This document shows positions 53,380-63,986 of a stretch of DNA of 64,000 nt, piece by piece. Positions within the stretch are counted from its first letter, which is position 1; each line of letters starts with the position of its first letter. The notes beneath the pieces are model-generated. The model had not been told where the DNA came from, did no database searches, and was given only the letters and a program-made list of their open reading frames with translations. Both the position numbers and the translations under genes were made by a program. The DNA is from Paracoccus maritimus (GTDB lineage: Bacteria > Pseudomonadota > Alphaproteobacteria > Rhodobacterales > Rhodobacteraceae): positions 62,001 to 126,000 of the forward strand of contig NZ_JANAVZ010000002.1 in assembly GCF_025195095.1 (NCBI RefSeq). The letters are read 5' to 3'.

Positions 53380-54786
53380 ATGACGCAGGAGACCCGCAAG
53401 ACCGCCACCCAAAACTGGGACAAGGCCGGCTGGCGTGCCCGTCCGCGCGTTCAGATGCCGGACTATACCGATCCCGACGCGCTGAACGCGGTCGAGGCGC
53501 AGCTTCGCCGATATCCGCCGCTGGTTTTCGCAGGCGAGGCGCGGCGCCTCCGCGAACAACTGGCCGATGTTGCGGCCGGTCGCAGCTTTCTGCTGCAGGG
53601 CGGTGACTGCGCCGAGAGCTTTGGTGAATTCAGCGCCGACAATATCCGCGATACGTTCAAGCTGCTGCTGCAGATGGCGGTCGTTCTGACTTGGGGCGCG
53701 CAATTGCCGGTGGTCAAGGTCGGCAGGATGGCGGGTCAGTTCGCCAAGCCGCGCAGCGCGCCGACCGAAACCGTCGATGGCGTAGAACTGCCCAGCTATC
53801 GCGGTGACATCATCAACGGTTTCGACTTCACGCCGGAAGCGCGTATTCCCGATCCGAACCGCATGCTGGCGGCCTATACGCAGGCGGCGGCGTCGCTGAA
53901 CCTTCTTCGCGCGTTCTCGACCGGCGGTTTCGCGGACATGCACCGCGTTCAAAGCTGGATCGCCGATTTCGTGGGCGGCCCCGAGGCGGCGAAGTATCGC
54001 GACATCGCCGACCGCATCCGCGATGCGATGGCCTTCATGCAGGCAGCCGGCGTCAACTCCGAGACGGCGCATCAGTTGGGCAAGGTCGATTTCTATACCA
54101 GTCACGAGGCGCTGCTGCTGGAATACGAAGAGGCGCTGGCCCGGATCGACACCACGACCGGCCTGCCGGTGGCAGGGTCCGGCCACATGATCTGGATCGG
54201 TGACCGGACGCGCCAACCGGACGGCGCTCATGTCGAGTTCTGCCGCGGCGTGCAGAACCCCATCGGGCTGAAATGCGGCCCGACCACGACGGCCGAGGAT
54301 CTGAAGGTTCTGATGGAAAAGCTGAACCCGGCGAACGAGGCGGGTCGGCTGACACTGATCGCGCGGTTCGGTGCGGGCAAGGTGGGCGACCATCTGCCGC
54401 GGCTGATCAAGGCGGTGCAGGACGAGGGCGCGAATGCCGTTTGGTCCTGCGACCCGATGCACGGCAACGTCATCAAGTCCTCGACCGGTTACAAGACGCG
54501 GGCCTTCGATTCGATCCTGCGCGAGGTGCGCGAGTTCTTCGCGATCCACAACGCCGAAGGCACCATCCCCGGCGGCGTGCATTTCGAGATGACCGGCAAG
54601 GATGTGACCGAATGCACCGGCGGCGTTCGCGCCGTGACCGACGAGGATCTGTCAGACCGCTATCACACCGCCTGCGATCCGCGCCTGAACGCCAGCCAGT
54701 CGCTGGAACTGGCGTTCCTTGTGGCCGAGGAACTGCGCGCCCGCCGCGAAGCCTCGGCGCCGCTGCGCGGTGCGAAGGTCGGCTGA
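53380..54786 (+). CDS. Class II 3-deoxy-7-phosphoheptulonate (DAHP) synthase
   Basis: A 468-residue class II (plant-type) DAHP synthase, the first step of the shikimate pathway: PEP plus erythrose 4-phosphate. [21 protein letters not shown] and [15 protein letters not shown] are family motifs; WSCDPMHGN and [17 protein letters not shown] carry metal- and substrate-binding residues. The start at 53380 has AAGGAG upstream; a GTG 9 bases earlier is in frame. A strong terminator follows at 54811. Confidence 0.95.
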   Translation: MTQETRKTATQNWDKAGWRARPRVQMPDYTDPDALNAVEAQLRRYPPLVFAGEARRLREQLADVAAGRSFLLQGGDCAESFGEFSADNIRDTFKLLLQMAVVLTWGAQLPVVKVGRMAGQFAKPRSAPTETVDGVELPSYRGDIINGFDFTPEARIPDPNRMLAAYTQAAASLNLLRAFSTGGFADMHRVQSWIADFVGGPEAAKYRDIADRIRDAMAFMQAAGVNSETAHQLGKVDFYTSHEALLLEYEEALARIDTTTGLPVAGSGHMIWIGDRTRQPDGAHVEFCRGVQNPIGLKCGPTTTAEDLKVLMEKLNPANEAGRLTLIARFGAGKVGDHLPRLIKAVQDEGANAVWSCDPMHGNVIKSSTGYKTRAFDSILREVREFFAIHNAEGTIPGGVHFEMTGKDVTECTGGVRAVTDEDLSDRYHTACDPRLNASQSLELAFLVAEELRARREASAPLRGAKVG

Positions 54787-54810
54787 TCTGAAGGCAATCT
54801 GCAAGATAGG

Positions 54811-54845
54811 AACGGCCGCCAAAGCACTGGCGGCCGTTTTTTGTT
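54811..54845 (+). terminator. Rho-independent terminator after DAHP synthase
   Basis: An 11-bp perfect stem, AACGGCCGCCA (54811-54821) with TGGCGGCCGTT (54828-54838), 6-base loop, followed by a run of T residues. It lies 25 bases past the stop codon. Confidence 0.9.
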
Positions 54846-54888
54846 TGGACCTGCACGATGCGCGTCGATGCGGCGTGCCGGGCGCGTT

Positions 54889-55905
54889 TCAGCGCCAGCC
54901 CAGGGCAGGGGCGACATGTCTCAGGATGCTGTCGATGACATGCAGGTTGTAATCGACACCCAGCATGTTCGGGACCGTCAACAACAGCGTATCCGCCTCG
55001 GCGATCGCCTCGTCCGCATGCAGGTCTTCGATCAGCCGGTCTGGCTCGTCTGCGTAGCCACGACCGAAGACGGCCCGGAAATTGTCGATCTGGCCGATCT
55101 GGTCGCTGTCATTGCCGCGTCCGAAATACATCCGGTCCGTGTCGTTCATCAGCGGAAAGATCGAACGGCTGACCGAAACGCGCGGCGTGCGGTCATGCCC
55201 TGCCTCGGCCCAGGCCGCGCGATAGGCGCGGATCTGGCGGGCCTGCTGCAGATGGAAAGCCTCTCCGGTCTCATCGACCTTGAGGGTCGAGCTTTGCAGG
55301 TTCATCCCCATCCGTGCCGCCCAGATCGCTGTCTCGTTCGAGGCAGAGCCCCACCAGATCCGCTCGCGCAGCCCCTCGGAATGCGGCTCCAGACGCAGAA
55401 GTCCGGGCGGATTGGGAAACATCGGCCGCGGGTTGGGCCGGGCAAAACCCTTTCCTTCCAGCCGTTCCAGGAACAGTTCGGTATGGCGCCGTGCCATGTC
55501 TTGATCGGTTTCGCCCTCGGCAGGCTCATGGCCGAAATGACGCCAGCCCTCGATCACCTGTTCGGGGCTGCCGCGGCTGATGCCAAGCTGCAGCCGTCCG
55601 CCCGAAATCAGATCCGCCGAACCCGCATCCTCGATCATGTAGTGAGGGTTTTCATACCGCATGTCGATGACGCCGGTCCCGATCTCGATCCGGTCGGTGC
55701 GCGCACCGACGGCGGCAAGCAGAGGAAAGGGCGAGGCAAGTTGCCGGGCGAAGTGATGGACGCGGAAATAGGCGCCATCCAGGCCCAGGTCTTCAGCCCC
55801 AACCGCGAGGTCGATAGATTGCAGCAGGACATCGCTGGCCGAGCGGACCTTCGATCCGCGGTCAGGCGACCAGTGGCCGAATGACAGGAAACCGATCTTC
55901 TTCAT
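54889..55905 (-). CDS. LLM-class flavin-dependent oxidoreductase
   Basis: A 338-residue bacterial-luciferase-like TIM-barrel protein: GFLSFGHWSPDRGSKVRSA, LGLDGAYFRVHHFARQLASPF, DLISGGRLQLGISRGSPEQV and WWGSASNETAIWAARMGMN are typical. It probably uses FMNH2 and oxygen, or acts as a reductase; the substrate is unknown. It converges on the DAHP synthase terminator. It is unrelated in context to the monooxygenase domain inside the NRPS. Confidence 0.87.
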   Translation of the reverse strand: MKKIGFLSFGHWSPDRGSKVRSASDVLLQSIDLAVGAEDLGLDGAYFRVHHFARQLASPFPLLAAVGARTDRIEIGTGVIDMRYENPHYMIEDAGSADLISGGRLQLGISRGSPEQVIEGWRHFGHEPAEGETDQDMARRHTELFLERLEGKGFARPNPRPMFPNPPGLLRLEPHSEGLRERIWWGSASNETAIWAARMGMNLQSSTLKVDETGEAFHLQQARQIRAYRAAWAEAGHDRTPRVSVSRSIFPLMNDTDRMYFGRGNDSDQIGQIDNFRAVFGRGYADEPDRLIEDLHADEAIAEADTLLLTVPNMLGVDYNLHVIDSILRHVAPALGWR

Positions 55906-56029
55906 GGGATATCCCCTTTCGTCACGTCATGGGCCGGAACGCCCTTGGACGGGATGTAGGGTCGCGGGTGGCGGCATGACAATGACAGGCAACGCACACT
56001 GGCTGTGCGGCAGCGCGCGCCGCGGCTGT

Positions 56030-56902
56030 CTATTTCCAGCGGCGATGCACCCAGAACCACTGGTCCATGTGCTGTCTGACCAGCGCCTCGAGATCGTCGT
56101 TCAGGTCCTGCATCATCTGTTGCGGATCGCCATGAGCCAGCGGTTTTCCGACATGGACACGGAAGCTTACGCCGTCGGGCTGGCGGATCGCGTGGATCGG
56201 CAGGATCAGCGCGTCGTACCTGATCGCCAACTCGGCCGGGGTCAGGACGGTTCTGGCAGGAAGGTCGAAGAACCGCAGTTCAGGCGCATGACGGTCGTGC
56301 TGATCGAATCCCAGGGCCAGCCAGCCGCCACCCTTCAGAAACCGCAGCATCGAGGCCAGCCCGGCGCGCCCGCGCGGGAACAGCGGCTCGGCGATGGCGG
56401 TGATTGCCGGAATGTAGTGGCGGTTGAATGCCTCGTTGTTCATCGGCCGATACAGTGCGCCGACCGGCCAGCCCCGGGCCGAAAGCGCCGCCCGCATTGC
56501 GTCATAATTGCCGAAATGCGCGCAGGCGATGATGACCGGGCGATGCGCATCAAACGCCTGTTCAAGCGCGGCCAAGCCTGGCCCCTCCAGCGGATCGGCG
56601 GCGCGGATCCGGGCGGTGAATTCGTCCCCCGAATAGATCTCGGCGACCGAACGGCCCGCGTTGGCCGGAACTGCGCGGGTCAGCCGCCGCACGTCCTGCG
56701 CGGATATGTCCGGCCGCGCCAGTGCCAGGTTTTCGCGGATCCGCCGACGCCAGCCGGCCACCGGGGCCAGCAGATGCGCGAAGATCCAGCCGACTGCCGG
56801 GATGCGACGTTCATAGGGCAGCAGCCGTGCCAGCGTCATCACAGCCAGAAACGCGCCGCTGGCCAATCGGTCGGTCGGCGATGTCCGGTCCTCGTCGCTC
56901 AT
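56030..56902 (-). CDS. Lysophospholipid/lipid A-type acyltransferase (HtrB/LpxL family)
   Basis: A 290-residue LABLAT acyltransferase. IIACAHFGNYDAMRAALSARG holds the H-x4-D catalytic motif; GGWLALGFDQHDRHAPELRFFDLPARTVLTP and VRQHMDQWFWVHRRWK are family motifs. It would add a secondary acyl chain to lipid A or a similar lipid at the inner membrane. The true start is 56902 (MSDEDRTSPT), overlapping the stop of the upstream transporter by 4 nt; longer in-frame readings run into that gene. Confidence 0.88.
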   Translation of the reverse strand: MSDEDRTSPTDRLASGAFLAVMTLARLLPYERRIPAVGWIFAHLLAPVAGWRRRIRENLALARPDISAQDVRRLTRAVPANAGRSVAEIYSGDEFTARIRAADPLEGPGLAALEQAFDAHRPVIIACAHFGNYDAMRAALSARGWPVGALYRPMNNEAFNRHYIPAITAIAEPLFPRGRAGLASMLRFLKGGGWLALGFDQHDRHAPELRFFDLPARTVLTPAELAIRYDALILPIHAIRQPDGVSFRVHVGKPLAHGDPQQMMQDLNDDLEALVRQHMDQWFWVHRRWK

Positions 56903-57825
56903 CTGTCCTGCCGTGCGGTACGTGTCTCGCGATACCATACGTAAAGCCCTGCGCCGACGATAATCACCGCCCCGAGAATGGTCCAGTGATCGGGCAGTTC
57001 TCCAAAGAACAGCCACCCCCAAAGACCTGCCCACACCAGGCCAGTATAGGCGAACGGTGCCAGCACGCCCGCTTCGGCGATGGCGAATGCCCGGATCAGC
57101 AATGTCTGGCTGATCGTACCGAACAGGCCCAAGGCTGCGAAAGCCCAAAGGTCTGCTGCCGCAATGGGTTGCCAGAAGAACGGCACCGCGACCGAGGTCA
57201 GAGACGCCCCGACCAAGGCCGACCACAAGACCGATGTTGCGGTCGAATCACCGCGCACGACGCGTGTCAGCAACGCCCCTACAGCATAGGTGAAGGCACC
57301 GATCAACGGCAGCAGCGCCGCGGACTGGAAGACCCCCATTCCCGGTCGGATGATAATCATCGCCCCGACCAAAGCGGCGGCAATGCCCATCACGCGGCGA
57401 AGCCCGATACGCTCGCCCAGAAACAGTGCCGCGCCGAGTGTGATCAGCACAGGGTTGGTGTCCATGATCGCTGTCGCCTCGGCCAGTCCGATGAATTGCA
57501 GCGAGGTGAAGAACAAGCCCACGGATGCAAGCTGTGTCAGGGCCCGCGCGAATTGCAGCCCGGGCTGTCGGGTCCGCAACAATGCGGGGATGCGGGAACG
57601 GAACAGCAAGACCAGGATCGCGACATTTACGATGAACCGCGCCCAGACCACCTGCCCGGGGTGATAGCTTTGCGTCAGATGTTTCGCGGTTGCATCCATC
57701 ATGGTGAAGCACAGGACCGCGCCACAGATCAGAAGGATGCCAAGACCTTGCTGATCGCCGGACGGATGACGAAGCCCCGCCCGTTCCAGTCCCATCAGCG
57801 CGAAGCCCCGCGGCAGAACCCGCAT
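56899..57825 (-). CDS. EamA/DMT-family transporter
   Basis: A 308-residue protein with ten hydrophobic segments in two EamA halves, e.g. GLGILLICGAVLCFTMMDATAKHL and GLAEATAIMDTNPVLITLGAALFLGERIG. DMT transporters export or import metabolites; the substrate is unknown. The start is uncertain: 57825 or an ATG at 57795 (MGLERAGLRHPSG), neither with a strong ribosome-binding site. Translationally coupled to the acyltransferase. Confidence 0.87.
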   Translation of the reverse strand: MRVLPRGFALMGLERAGLRHPSGDQQGLGILLICGAVLCFTMMDATAKHLTQSYHPGQVVWARFIVNVAILVLLFRSRIPALLRTRQPGLQFARALTQLASVGLFFTSLQFIGLAEATAIMDTNPVLITLGAALFLGERIGLRRVMGIAAALVGAMIIIRPGMGVFQSAALLPLIGAFTYAVGALLTRVVRGDSTATSVLWSALVGASLTSVAVPFFWQPIAAADLWAFAALGLFGTISQTLLIRAFAIAEAGVLAPFAYTGLVWAGLWGWLFFGELPDHWTILGAVIIVGAGLYVWYRETRTARQDR

Positions 57826-57910
57826 CAGCCAGTCGCGGTGATACCGGTCGGACAGATGCCCGACCGTTGCATCAAGGTGCGATCAACTCCGCCGATGGCA
57901 GAGATGTTCG

Positions 57911-59935
57911 TCACAGCAATGCCTTGGCGCGCGTGACGACAGCCTCGGCGGTGATCCCGAATTCCTGATACAGCGCCGGGGCCGGGGCAGAGGCGCCGAA
58001 CCCGGTCATGCCGATGAAATCCGATTTTTCCTCGCGGCCGCGCTCACCCAGAAGCAGCCAGTCCCAGGGTTGCCGCACCGCGGCCTCGATGGCGATCCGG
58101 ACGGTTCCGCCGGGAAGGATCTCTTCGCGATAGGTCGAGGGCTGTTCGCGGAACAGCTCCATCGATGGAACCGACACGACGCGCGTCGGCGTGCCATCGG
58201 CCTCCAGCGTCTCGCGTGCCGCAACGGCGATCTCGACCTCGGAGCCCGTGGCCATCAACACGACCTCGGGCTTGCCGCCGGTCGCCTCGCGCAGCACATA
58301 GGCGCCCTTGGCGGACAGGTTGTCGTCCTTATGCGTGGTCCGCAGCGTCGGCAGTCCCTGCCGCGACAGCGCCATAATTGTCGGGCGGTCGCTTTGCGAC
58401 AGTGCCAGTTCCCACGCTTCGGCGGTCTCGACCTGGTCGCAGGGGCGCAGGGTCAGGATATTCGGCGTCGCGCGCGCAATCGCCAGATGTTCGACCGGCT
58501 GGTGGGTCGGGCCGTCCTCTCCCAGCCCGATACTGTCATGGGTCATGACATAGATCACCGGCAGCCCCATCAGCGCCGACAGGCGGATCGCTCCTCGGGC
58601 ATAGTCGGTGAAGGTCAGGAACGTCCCGCCATAGGGCCGGAACCCGCCATGCAGCCAGATGCCGTTCATCGCGGCCGACATGCCGTGCTCCCGGATGCCA
58701 TAATGGACATAGCGCCCCAGCCGGTTCTCGGCCGAGAAGATCTTCATGTCGGCGGTCCGGGTGTTGTTCGATCCGGTCAGGTCTGCCGAGCCGCCCAGGT
58801 TCTCGGGCATGTGCGGGTTCAGCACCTCAAGCACGTTCTCGCTTGCCTTGCGGGTCGCGACCTTCGGCTTGCCTTCCGAGGTCTGGGTCTTCAGAGCACG
58901 GATCGTGCCGGTCAACGCCGGGCTTGCGCCGTTGTCGATGCGGCGCCTGAATTCCTCGCGGCTGTCGGTGCTCAGCGCCTCGACGCGAGCCTCCCACGCG
59001 GTGCGGTCGTCGCTGCCGCGGGCGCCGATCTTGCGCCAGTCGGACAGGATCTGATCGGGGATCTCGAAGGCAGGAGCGTCCCAGCCAAAGGCGCGGCGCA
59101 CCGCGTCGATTTCTTCGGCGCCCAAGGGCGAGCCATGCGCCTTGGCGCTGTCCGACTTGGTCGGCGCACCGAAGCCGATGATCGTCTTGCAATCGACCAG
59201 CACGGGACGGCCGTCATCCTGTGCCGCCTCTTTCAGCGCGCGTTCGATGTCGGCGGCGTCATGCCCGTCGCAGGACAGAACCCGCCAGCCGGATGCCTCG
59301 AACCGGGCGCGCTGGTCGGTCTTGTCCGACAGGCTGACCCGACCGTCGATGGTGATGTCGTTGTTGTCCCACAGCACCACCAGACGGCCCAGCCTCTGCG
59401 CGCCGGCAAGCGCGATCGCCTCGTGGCTGATACCCTCCATCAGGCAGCCGTCGCCGGCGATGACCCAGGTGCGGTGATCGCACAACTCGGAGCCGAACTC
59501 TGCCCGCATCGCCTCTTCGGCCATCGCCATGCCGACGGCGGTCGACAGGCCCTGACCCAGCGGCCCGGTCGTCGTCTCGATGCCGGTGGCGTGGCCGTAT
59601 TCGGGGTGCCCCGCGGTGATCGAGCCAAGCTGACGGAAGTTGCGGATCTGATCCATCGTCATGTCGGCATAGCCGGTCAGATGCAGCAGCGCGTAGATCA
59701 GCATCGAACCATGACCTGCGGACAGCACGAACCGGTCACGATCGAACCAATGCGGTGCGCTGGCATCGAATTTGAGGTGATTGCGGAACAGCACCGTGGC
59801 GACGTCGGCCATGCCCATCGGCATGCCCGGATGACCGGAATTGGCGGTTTCGACGGCGTCCATCGCCAGGACGCGGATGGCGCTGGCCAGTTTCCAGTGC
59901 TCGGGGTCGGCTTTGCGGCGGGCGTCGATGTCCAT
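57911..59935 (-). CDS. tkt: Transketolase
   Basis: A 674-residue thiamine-diphosphate enzyme that swaps two-carbon ketol units in the pentose phosphate and Calvin pathways and supplies erythrose 4-phosphate, a DAHP synthase substrate. [34 protein letters not shown] (ThDP/Mg site) and [20 protein letters not shown] are signatures. I chose 59935 ([15 protein letters not shown], preceded by AAGGGA); the reading frame open further upstream adds 75 residues of no family match. Confidence 0.95.
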   Translation of the reverse strand: MDIDARRKADPEHWKLASAIRVLAMDAVETANSGHPGMPMGMADVATVLFRNHLKFDASAPHWFDRDRFVLSAGHGSMLIYALLHLTGYADMTMDQIRNFRQLGSITAGHPEYGHATGIETTTGPLGQGLSTAVGMAMAEEAMRAEFGSELCDHRTWVIAGDGCLMEGISHEAIALAGAQRLGRLVVLWDNNDITIDGRVSLSDKTDQRARFEASGWRVLSCDGHDAADIERALKEAAQDDGRPVLVDCKTIIGFGAPTKSDSAKAHGSPLGAEEIDAVRRAFGWDAPAFEIPDQILSDWRKIGARGSDDRTAWEARVEALSTDSREEFRRRIDNGASPALTGTIRALKTQTSEGKPKVATRKASENVLEVLNPHMPENLGGSADLTGSNNTRTADMKIFSAENRLGRYVHYGIREHGMSAAMNGIWLHGGFRPYGGTFLTFTDYARGAIRLSALMGLPVIYVMTHDSIGLGEDGPTHQPVEHLAIARATPNILTLRPCDQVETAEAWELALSQSDRPTIMALSRQGLPTLRTTHKDDNLSAKGAYVLREATGGKPEVVLMATGSEVEIAVAARETLEADGTPTRVVSVPSMELFREQPSTYREEILPGGTVRIAIEAAVRQPWDWLLLGERGREEKSDFIGMTGFGASAPAPALYQEFGITAEAVVTRAKALL

Positions 59936-60183
59936 TGCGGTCCCTTCTTCGGGCTGAGATACGTTGCGGTTTTTGTTAGGGGCGATGCGTGCCGGTTGCA
60001 AGCCGTTGCCCCGCGGTACCGCCCCGCGAGGCCGTTCAAGTCGCAGCAATTGCGAAACGACCCCCTGCCGTTGCCGAAAGCAACGCGGGCGGCTTTTCCC
60101 GATTACCGGATCGTGCGCGGTCGTGTTCGCCATGCGATACGAAGGCAGGACTTGGCGCAACGGCTTCGGGAAACGATCGGCGC

Positions 60184-61509
60184 CTAGCTGTCGTCCGCCA
60201 CAGGGGCCAGGGATCTGATCCTGAGCCGGGTGATGCGGTTCTCGCGCCGTGCCGCCACCTCGAAGCGATAGCCGTGGAACGAAAAGACCTGACCCTGTTC
60301 CGGGATCGATTGTGCCATGTGAATCACCAGGCCCGCGACGGTATTCGCCTCGTCATCCGGCAGGTTCCAGTCCAGTTGCCGGTTCAGATCGCGGATCGTC
60401 ATACCGCCATCCACGGTATAGTCGCCCTGCGCGTTGGGGGTCAGTGTCGGGTCGGCCTCGGTGTCGTGTTCGTCCGCGATCTCGCCGACGATCTCTTCGA
60501 TGATGTCTTCCAGCGTGATCAGCCCGCGCAGCGTGCCGTATTCGTCGACGACCAGCGCAAAATGCGTGCGCCGTTTCAGGAACTCGCGCATCTGTTCGTC
60601 CAGCGCGGTGGTTTCGGGCACGAAATAGGGCTTCATCGCGACCGCCATCACATCGAAACGCGACAACGCGGTGGGATCACCACTGTCTCGGATGGCCTTG
60701 TTGACGGCGCGCAGCAGATCTTTGGCATGGATGACGCCGACGACATTCTCGCGTTCGTCGCGATAGACGGGCAGTCTTGTATGCGGGCTGGCCAGGACCG
60801 CGTCGAGGATTTCGGCTGGCGGGCGGGCGGCGTCGATCATCTGGATGCCCGAGCGGTGACGCATGATCTCATCGACGGTGCGGTTGCCCAGATCCAGCGC
60901 CCCCAGCAGTCTGTCGCGATCCTCTTTCTGGACAGCCCCCGCAGCATGGCCGATCGACAGCGCGCCCTCGATTTCCTCTTGCAGAGAGAACATGTGAGAG
61001 CCAGGGTCGGTCTTCAGCCCGAACAGGCTCAGAATGCCGCGCACGATCAGACGGACGACCATCACGACCGGCGAGAGGATCAGCGTCACCCAGCGGATCG
61101 GTCGGGCAACACGGCTGGCGACGGTTTCGGGTGCCGAGATGGCATAGGTCTTTGGCATCACCTCGGAAAAGATCAGCACCAGGACCGTCATCACCAGCGT
61201 GGCCATGGCGACGCCGCTTGAACCCAGAAGCCGCGTGAACAGCGCCGTGGCAAGGCTTGCGGACAGGATGTTGACGACGTTGTTGCCCAGAAGGATGGCG
61301 CCGATCAGGCGTTCGCTGTCCTCGGTCACGTCCAGCGCGGCGCGTGCGCCCTCATCGCCACGGTCCGCGCGCGAATGCAGTTTCGCACGGCTGGCTGCCG
61401 TAAGTGCCGTTTCCGAGCCTGAAAAGAAGCCCGACAGCATCAGCAGGATCATGATGGAAAAGCCGGTCAGCCAGAAGGCTGCGTCTAGGATGCTGGATGC
61501 GTCGTCCAT
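60184..61509 (-). CDS. CorC/HlyC-family CBS-domain membrane protein (CNNM-like)
   Basis: A 441-residue protein: an N-terminal CNNM/DUF21 membrane domain (about 10-190; [42 protein letters not shown]), two CBS domains (about 205-325; [17 protein letters not shown]) and a C-terminal CorC_HlyC domain ([31 protein letters not shown] in part). Members transport or regulate Mg2+ and Co2+. Followed closely upstream by xerD (21 bases). Confidence 0.9.
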   Translation of the reverse strand: MDDASSILDAAFWLTGFSIMILLMLSGFFSGSETALTAASRAKLHSRADRGDEGARAALDVTEDSERLIGAILLGNNVVNILSASLATALFTRLLGSSGVAMATLVMTVLVLIFSEVMPKTYAISAPETVASRVARPIRWVTLILSPVVMVVRLIVRGILSLFGLKTDPGSHMFSLQEEIEGALSIGHAAGAVQKEDRDRLLGALDLGNRTVDEIMRHRSGIQMIDAARPPAEILDAVLASPHTRLPVYRDERENVVGVIHAKDLLRAVNKAIRDSGDPTALSRFDVMAVAMKPYFVPETTALDEQMREFLKRRTHFALVVDEYGTLRGLITLEDIIEEIVGEIADEHDTEADPTLTPNAQGDYTVDGGMTIRDLNRQLDWNLPDDEANTVAGLVIHMAQSIPEQGQVFSFHGYRFEVAARRENRITRLRIRSLAPVADDS

Positions 61510-61530
61510 GTGCCCTTATCGGTTCTAGAG

Positions 61531-62490
61531 TTAGGTCTGCCCGGTAACGCCGGCCAGAGGATGATGGTTCAGGACCAGATCGCGCATCCGCGCGTCCAGA
61601 ACATGGGTGTAGATCTCGGTCGTGCCAAGATCGGCGTGACCCAGAAGCGTCTGGATGCTGCGCAGATCCGCGCCGCCTTCCAGAAGATGCGTGGCGAAGG
61701 CGTGCCGGATGACATGCGGTGTGACGCGCGCCGGATCAACCCCCGCGCGCACCGCGATATCGTTTAGAAGCCGTCCAAAACTTTGACGCGGCATGTGTCC
61801 CGCCGCGCCGGGGGCGGGAAACAGCCACCGCCCGGCCTTCCCCCCGACAAGACGGCCCAACGCACTGTCCGGGGGCGCGGTATCGCGCAGCTCAAGCCAA
61901 CCGGCCATCGCCATGCGCGCGGGCGATGTCAGCGGCACCATCCTGTCCTTGCCGCCCTTTCCCCGGATCAGCAGCAGTTCGGGATTGCCGCGACAGGCGG
62001 CGACCGGCAGCGTCACCAATTCGCTGACGCGCATCCCGGTGGCGTAAAGCATCTCGATCAGGCACAGGTTGCGGGCGCGTTCGGGCGGGCCGCGACCGGT
62101 CTGCGGCGCGGCTGACAGCAGCGCGTCCACCTCGGCGCGATCAAGCGTCTTGGGCAGGCGCTTGGCACGACCCGGCCCGGTGATGCGAATGGCGGGATCA
62201 TCCTCGCGCCAGCCTTCCTCAAGCGCGAAGCGGGTGAACTGGCGGATCGATGACAGCCGCCTTGCCCGGGTCGCGCGTGACAGGCCTTGGGCGTCGCAAT
62301 GGGTCAGGTAATCCTCGACCGCTTCGCGTGACAGTTCCGCCAGCGACAGGCCGCGCCTATCCAGCCAGTCCGAGACATCGCGCAGGTCCCGTCCATAGGC
62401 CAGCAGCGTGTTCTGCGCAGCGCCCGCCTCGGCGGCCTGAGCGTCAAGAAAGGCGGAGATCGCGCGATGATCGCCGGGGGTCTGGGTCAT
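61531..62490 (-). CDS. xerD: Tyrosine recombinase
   Basis: A 319-residue XerC/D-type recombinase that resolves chromosome dimers at dif. The N-terminal SAM-like domain (about 10-95) is followed by the catalytic domain with Arg in ATGMRVSEL, H-x-x-R in TPHVIRHAFATHLLEGG, the His in LLGHADLGTTEIY and the nucleophile Tyr in TEIYTHV. Named xerD rather than xerC on general resemblance. It overlaps the upstream secreted-protein gene by 4 nt. Confidence 0.9.
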   Translation of the reverse strand: MTQTPGDHRAISAFLDAQAAEAGAAQNTLLAYGRDLRDVSDWLDRRGLSLAELSREAVEDYLTHCDAQGLSRATRARRLSSIRQFTRFALEEGWREDDPAIRITGPGRAKRLPKTLDRAEVDALLSAAPQTGRGPPERARNLCLIEMLYATGMRVSELVTLPVAACRGNPELLLIRGKGGKDRMVPLTSPARMAMAGWLELRDTAPPDSALGRLVGGKAGRWLFPAPGAAGHMPRQSFGRLLNDIAVRAGVDPARVTPHVIRHAFATHLLEGGADLRSIQTLLGHADLGTTEIYTHVLDARMRDLVLNHHPLAGVTGQT

Positions 62491-63986
62491 GGGGCCGCTG
62501 CCATGTGCGGGCGCAGGGCAAGCTGGCTGGTTGCCAGCCCTGCGTCCTCGGTCAGGCCCAGTGCGCGCAGGGTCGCCAGACCGCGCGCCGCGCGCGGCAG
62601 ATCGCCGTCGATGCCGGCATCGATATCGGCCATCGCGGACAGCAGCCCCTCGCCCTTGCGCTCGGGTGTCGGCTGTGTCGGCGGTGCCTGTAGTTCTTGC
62701 GGAATATCTTCGGGCTGGTCAACCGGCAGGCCCTGCCACTGACGCAACCAGCCGGAGATTTGCGCGGCGTCCGCGTTCGCGTCCGGGGCAGGGGTTTGCG
62801 GCAAATCCCCGGCGATCATGCCTGCTAGCACATCGGCCATGTCCGCGGCACGGAACTGGTCGAAGGCACGCGGCAGTGCGGTCAGCGGATCACCTGCCGC
62901 AATCGCTGCCTCCATCGTGCGCATCGCGCCTGCGCGTTCCCAGACACCGCCCGAGGCCGCCGGCTTCTGTTCGGCATAGATGTCGCGCAGGCGCTGCGGA
63001 GAGATGGCGCCGGCCCGTGCAAGACGTTCCGCCGCCTCCAGCCGGGCCTTCCAGCCGTTGTTCAGGCGCAGGTCCGACTGCGCGAAGGCAAGGGGCAGGG
63101 GGACCGTTGGCAGGGGCTGACCGATCGCCTCGTGGATACGGAATTCCAGTGGTGTCAGCCGGTCAGAGGGCGGCACCGTCTCGGCTGCGTCGACGAAACC
63201 ATCGTCAAGGAAATGTGTCAGCAACAGCGCCTGCTGCGGTTGGATCAGGTCAAGCGCCTCGGCGCCGCGCAGGCTGATCGCCGCCGCCGCCCAGTCGCCG
63301 GTCTGGGCAAGGCAGAAGATGCGCGCCGAAAAGCTGGGCGCGACGCCGGGCGTGGTGTTCATGATCCGGCAGGCACGCGCCTCGTCGCCCTGCAACAAGG
63401 CGATATCGAACAGGCGGCGAAACACCTGCGCATCGCCTGGGCCCGCGGTCATCAGCAGCGCCTGGGCCTGATCCAGCGCGCCCATGTCCAGAAGCCGGTC
63501 TGCGCGTGCCAGGAACAACTGTCCTGATTGACGCGGCTGGTCCGGGCCGGTCTCGGGCGGGGTCAGTTGGGTCAGCAGCACCCGGCGCAGCAACGCGTTC
63601 ATCGCGGGCAGTCTGGCGGGGGTCTGCTGGATCATGGGCGACAGGGTGGCAGCCGTGCTGCCGCGCCAGAGATCGTTGGGCAGGCCTGCCTTCCGTGCGG
63701 TGATGGTTCCGGCGGAATCGGGGTTTCCGCCATCCAGGCGGGTAACCTGAACCGCACCGACCGCGCCGGTTTCGGCGACCGGGCGCGACCTGTCGCGTGC
63801 GGGCGGCGGTCGCTGGCCGGGCCGCCAGGCGGAACTTTCCCTCGCCGGGCCGCGGACACTGCCTGACAGCCAGTCACTTGCCGATAACGGCCTTCCCTGT
63901 TGCGCGAAGACTGGACCTGCGCCGAAGACCCCGATCAAAGCCGAGATCGCGACGGCGCGGCATATGCGATGGGTTGTGTCACTCAC
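62487..63986 (-). CDS. Secreted protein of unknown function, helical-repeat-like
   Basis: A 499-residue protein with a signal peptide (about 30 residues, cleavage after VFA before QQG), a Pro-rich low-complexity stretch to about 120 and a long alpha-helical Ala/Leu-rich part with repeated alternating patterns (ADRLLDMGALDQAQALLMTAG) resembling TPR or Sel1-like repeats. I recognise no enzyme motif. The start is a GTG at 63986, 14 bases from the right edge, so a longer form could begin outside the window. Coupled to xerD by a 4-nt overlap. Confidence 0.72.
   Translation of the reverse strand: MSDTTHRICRAVAISALIGVFGAGPVFAQQGRPLSASDWLSGSVRGPARESSAWRPGQRPPPARDRSRPVAETGAVGAVQVTRLDGGNPDSAGTITARKAGLPNDLWRGSTAATLSPMIQQTPARLPAMNALLRRVLLTQLTPPETGPDQPRQSGQLFLARADRLLDMGALDQAQALLMTAGPGDAQVFRRLFDIALLQGDEARACRIMNTTPGVAPSFSARIFCLAQTGDWAAAAISLRGAEALDLIQPQQALLLTHFLDDGFVDAAETVPPSDRLTPLEFRIHEAIGQPLPTVPLPLAFAQSDLRLNNGWKARLEAAERLARAGAISPQRLRDIYAEQKPAASGGVWERAGAMRTMEAAIAAGDPLTALPRAFDQFRAADMADVLAGMIAGDLPQTPAPDANADAAQISGWLRQWQGLPVDQPEDIPQELQAPPTQPTPERKGEGLLSAMADIDAGIDGDLPRAARGLATLRALGLTEDAGLATSQLALRPHMAAAP

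Noticed and set aside
58070..60187. Plus-strand open frame of 705 codons opposite transketolase
   Set aside because: The transketolase frame has all signature motifs; the opposite frame has none.
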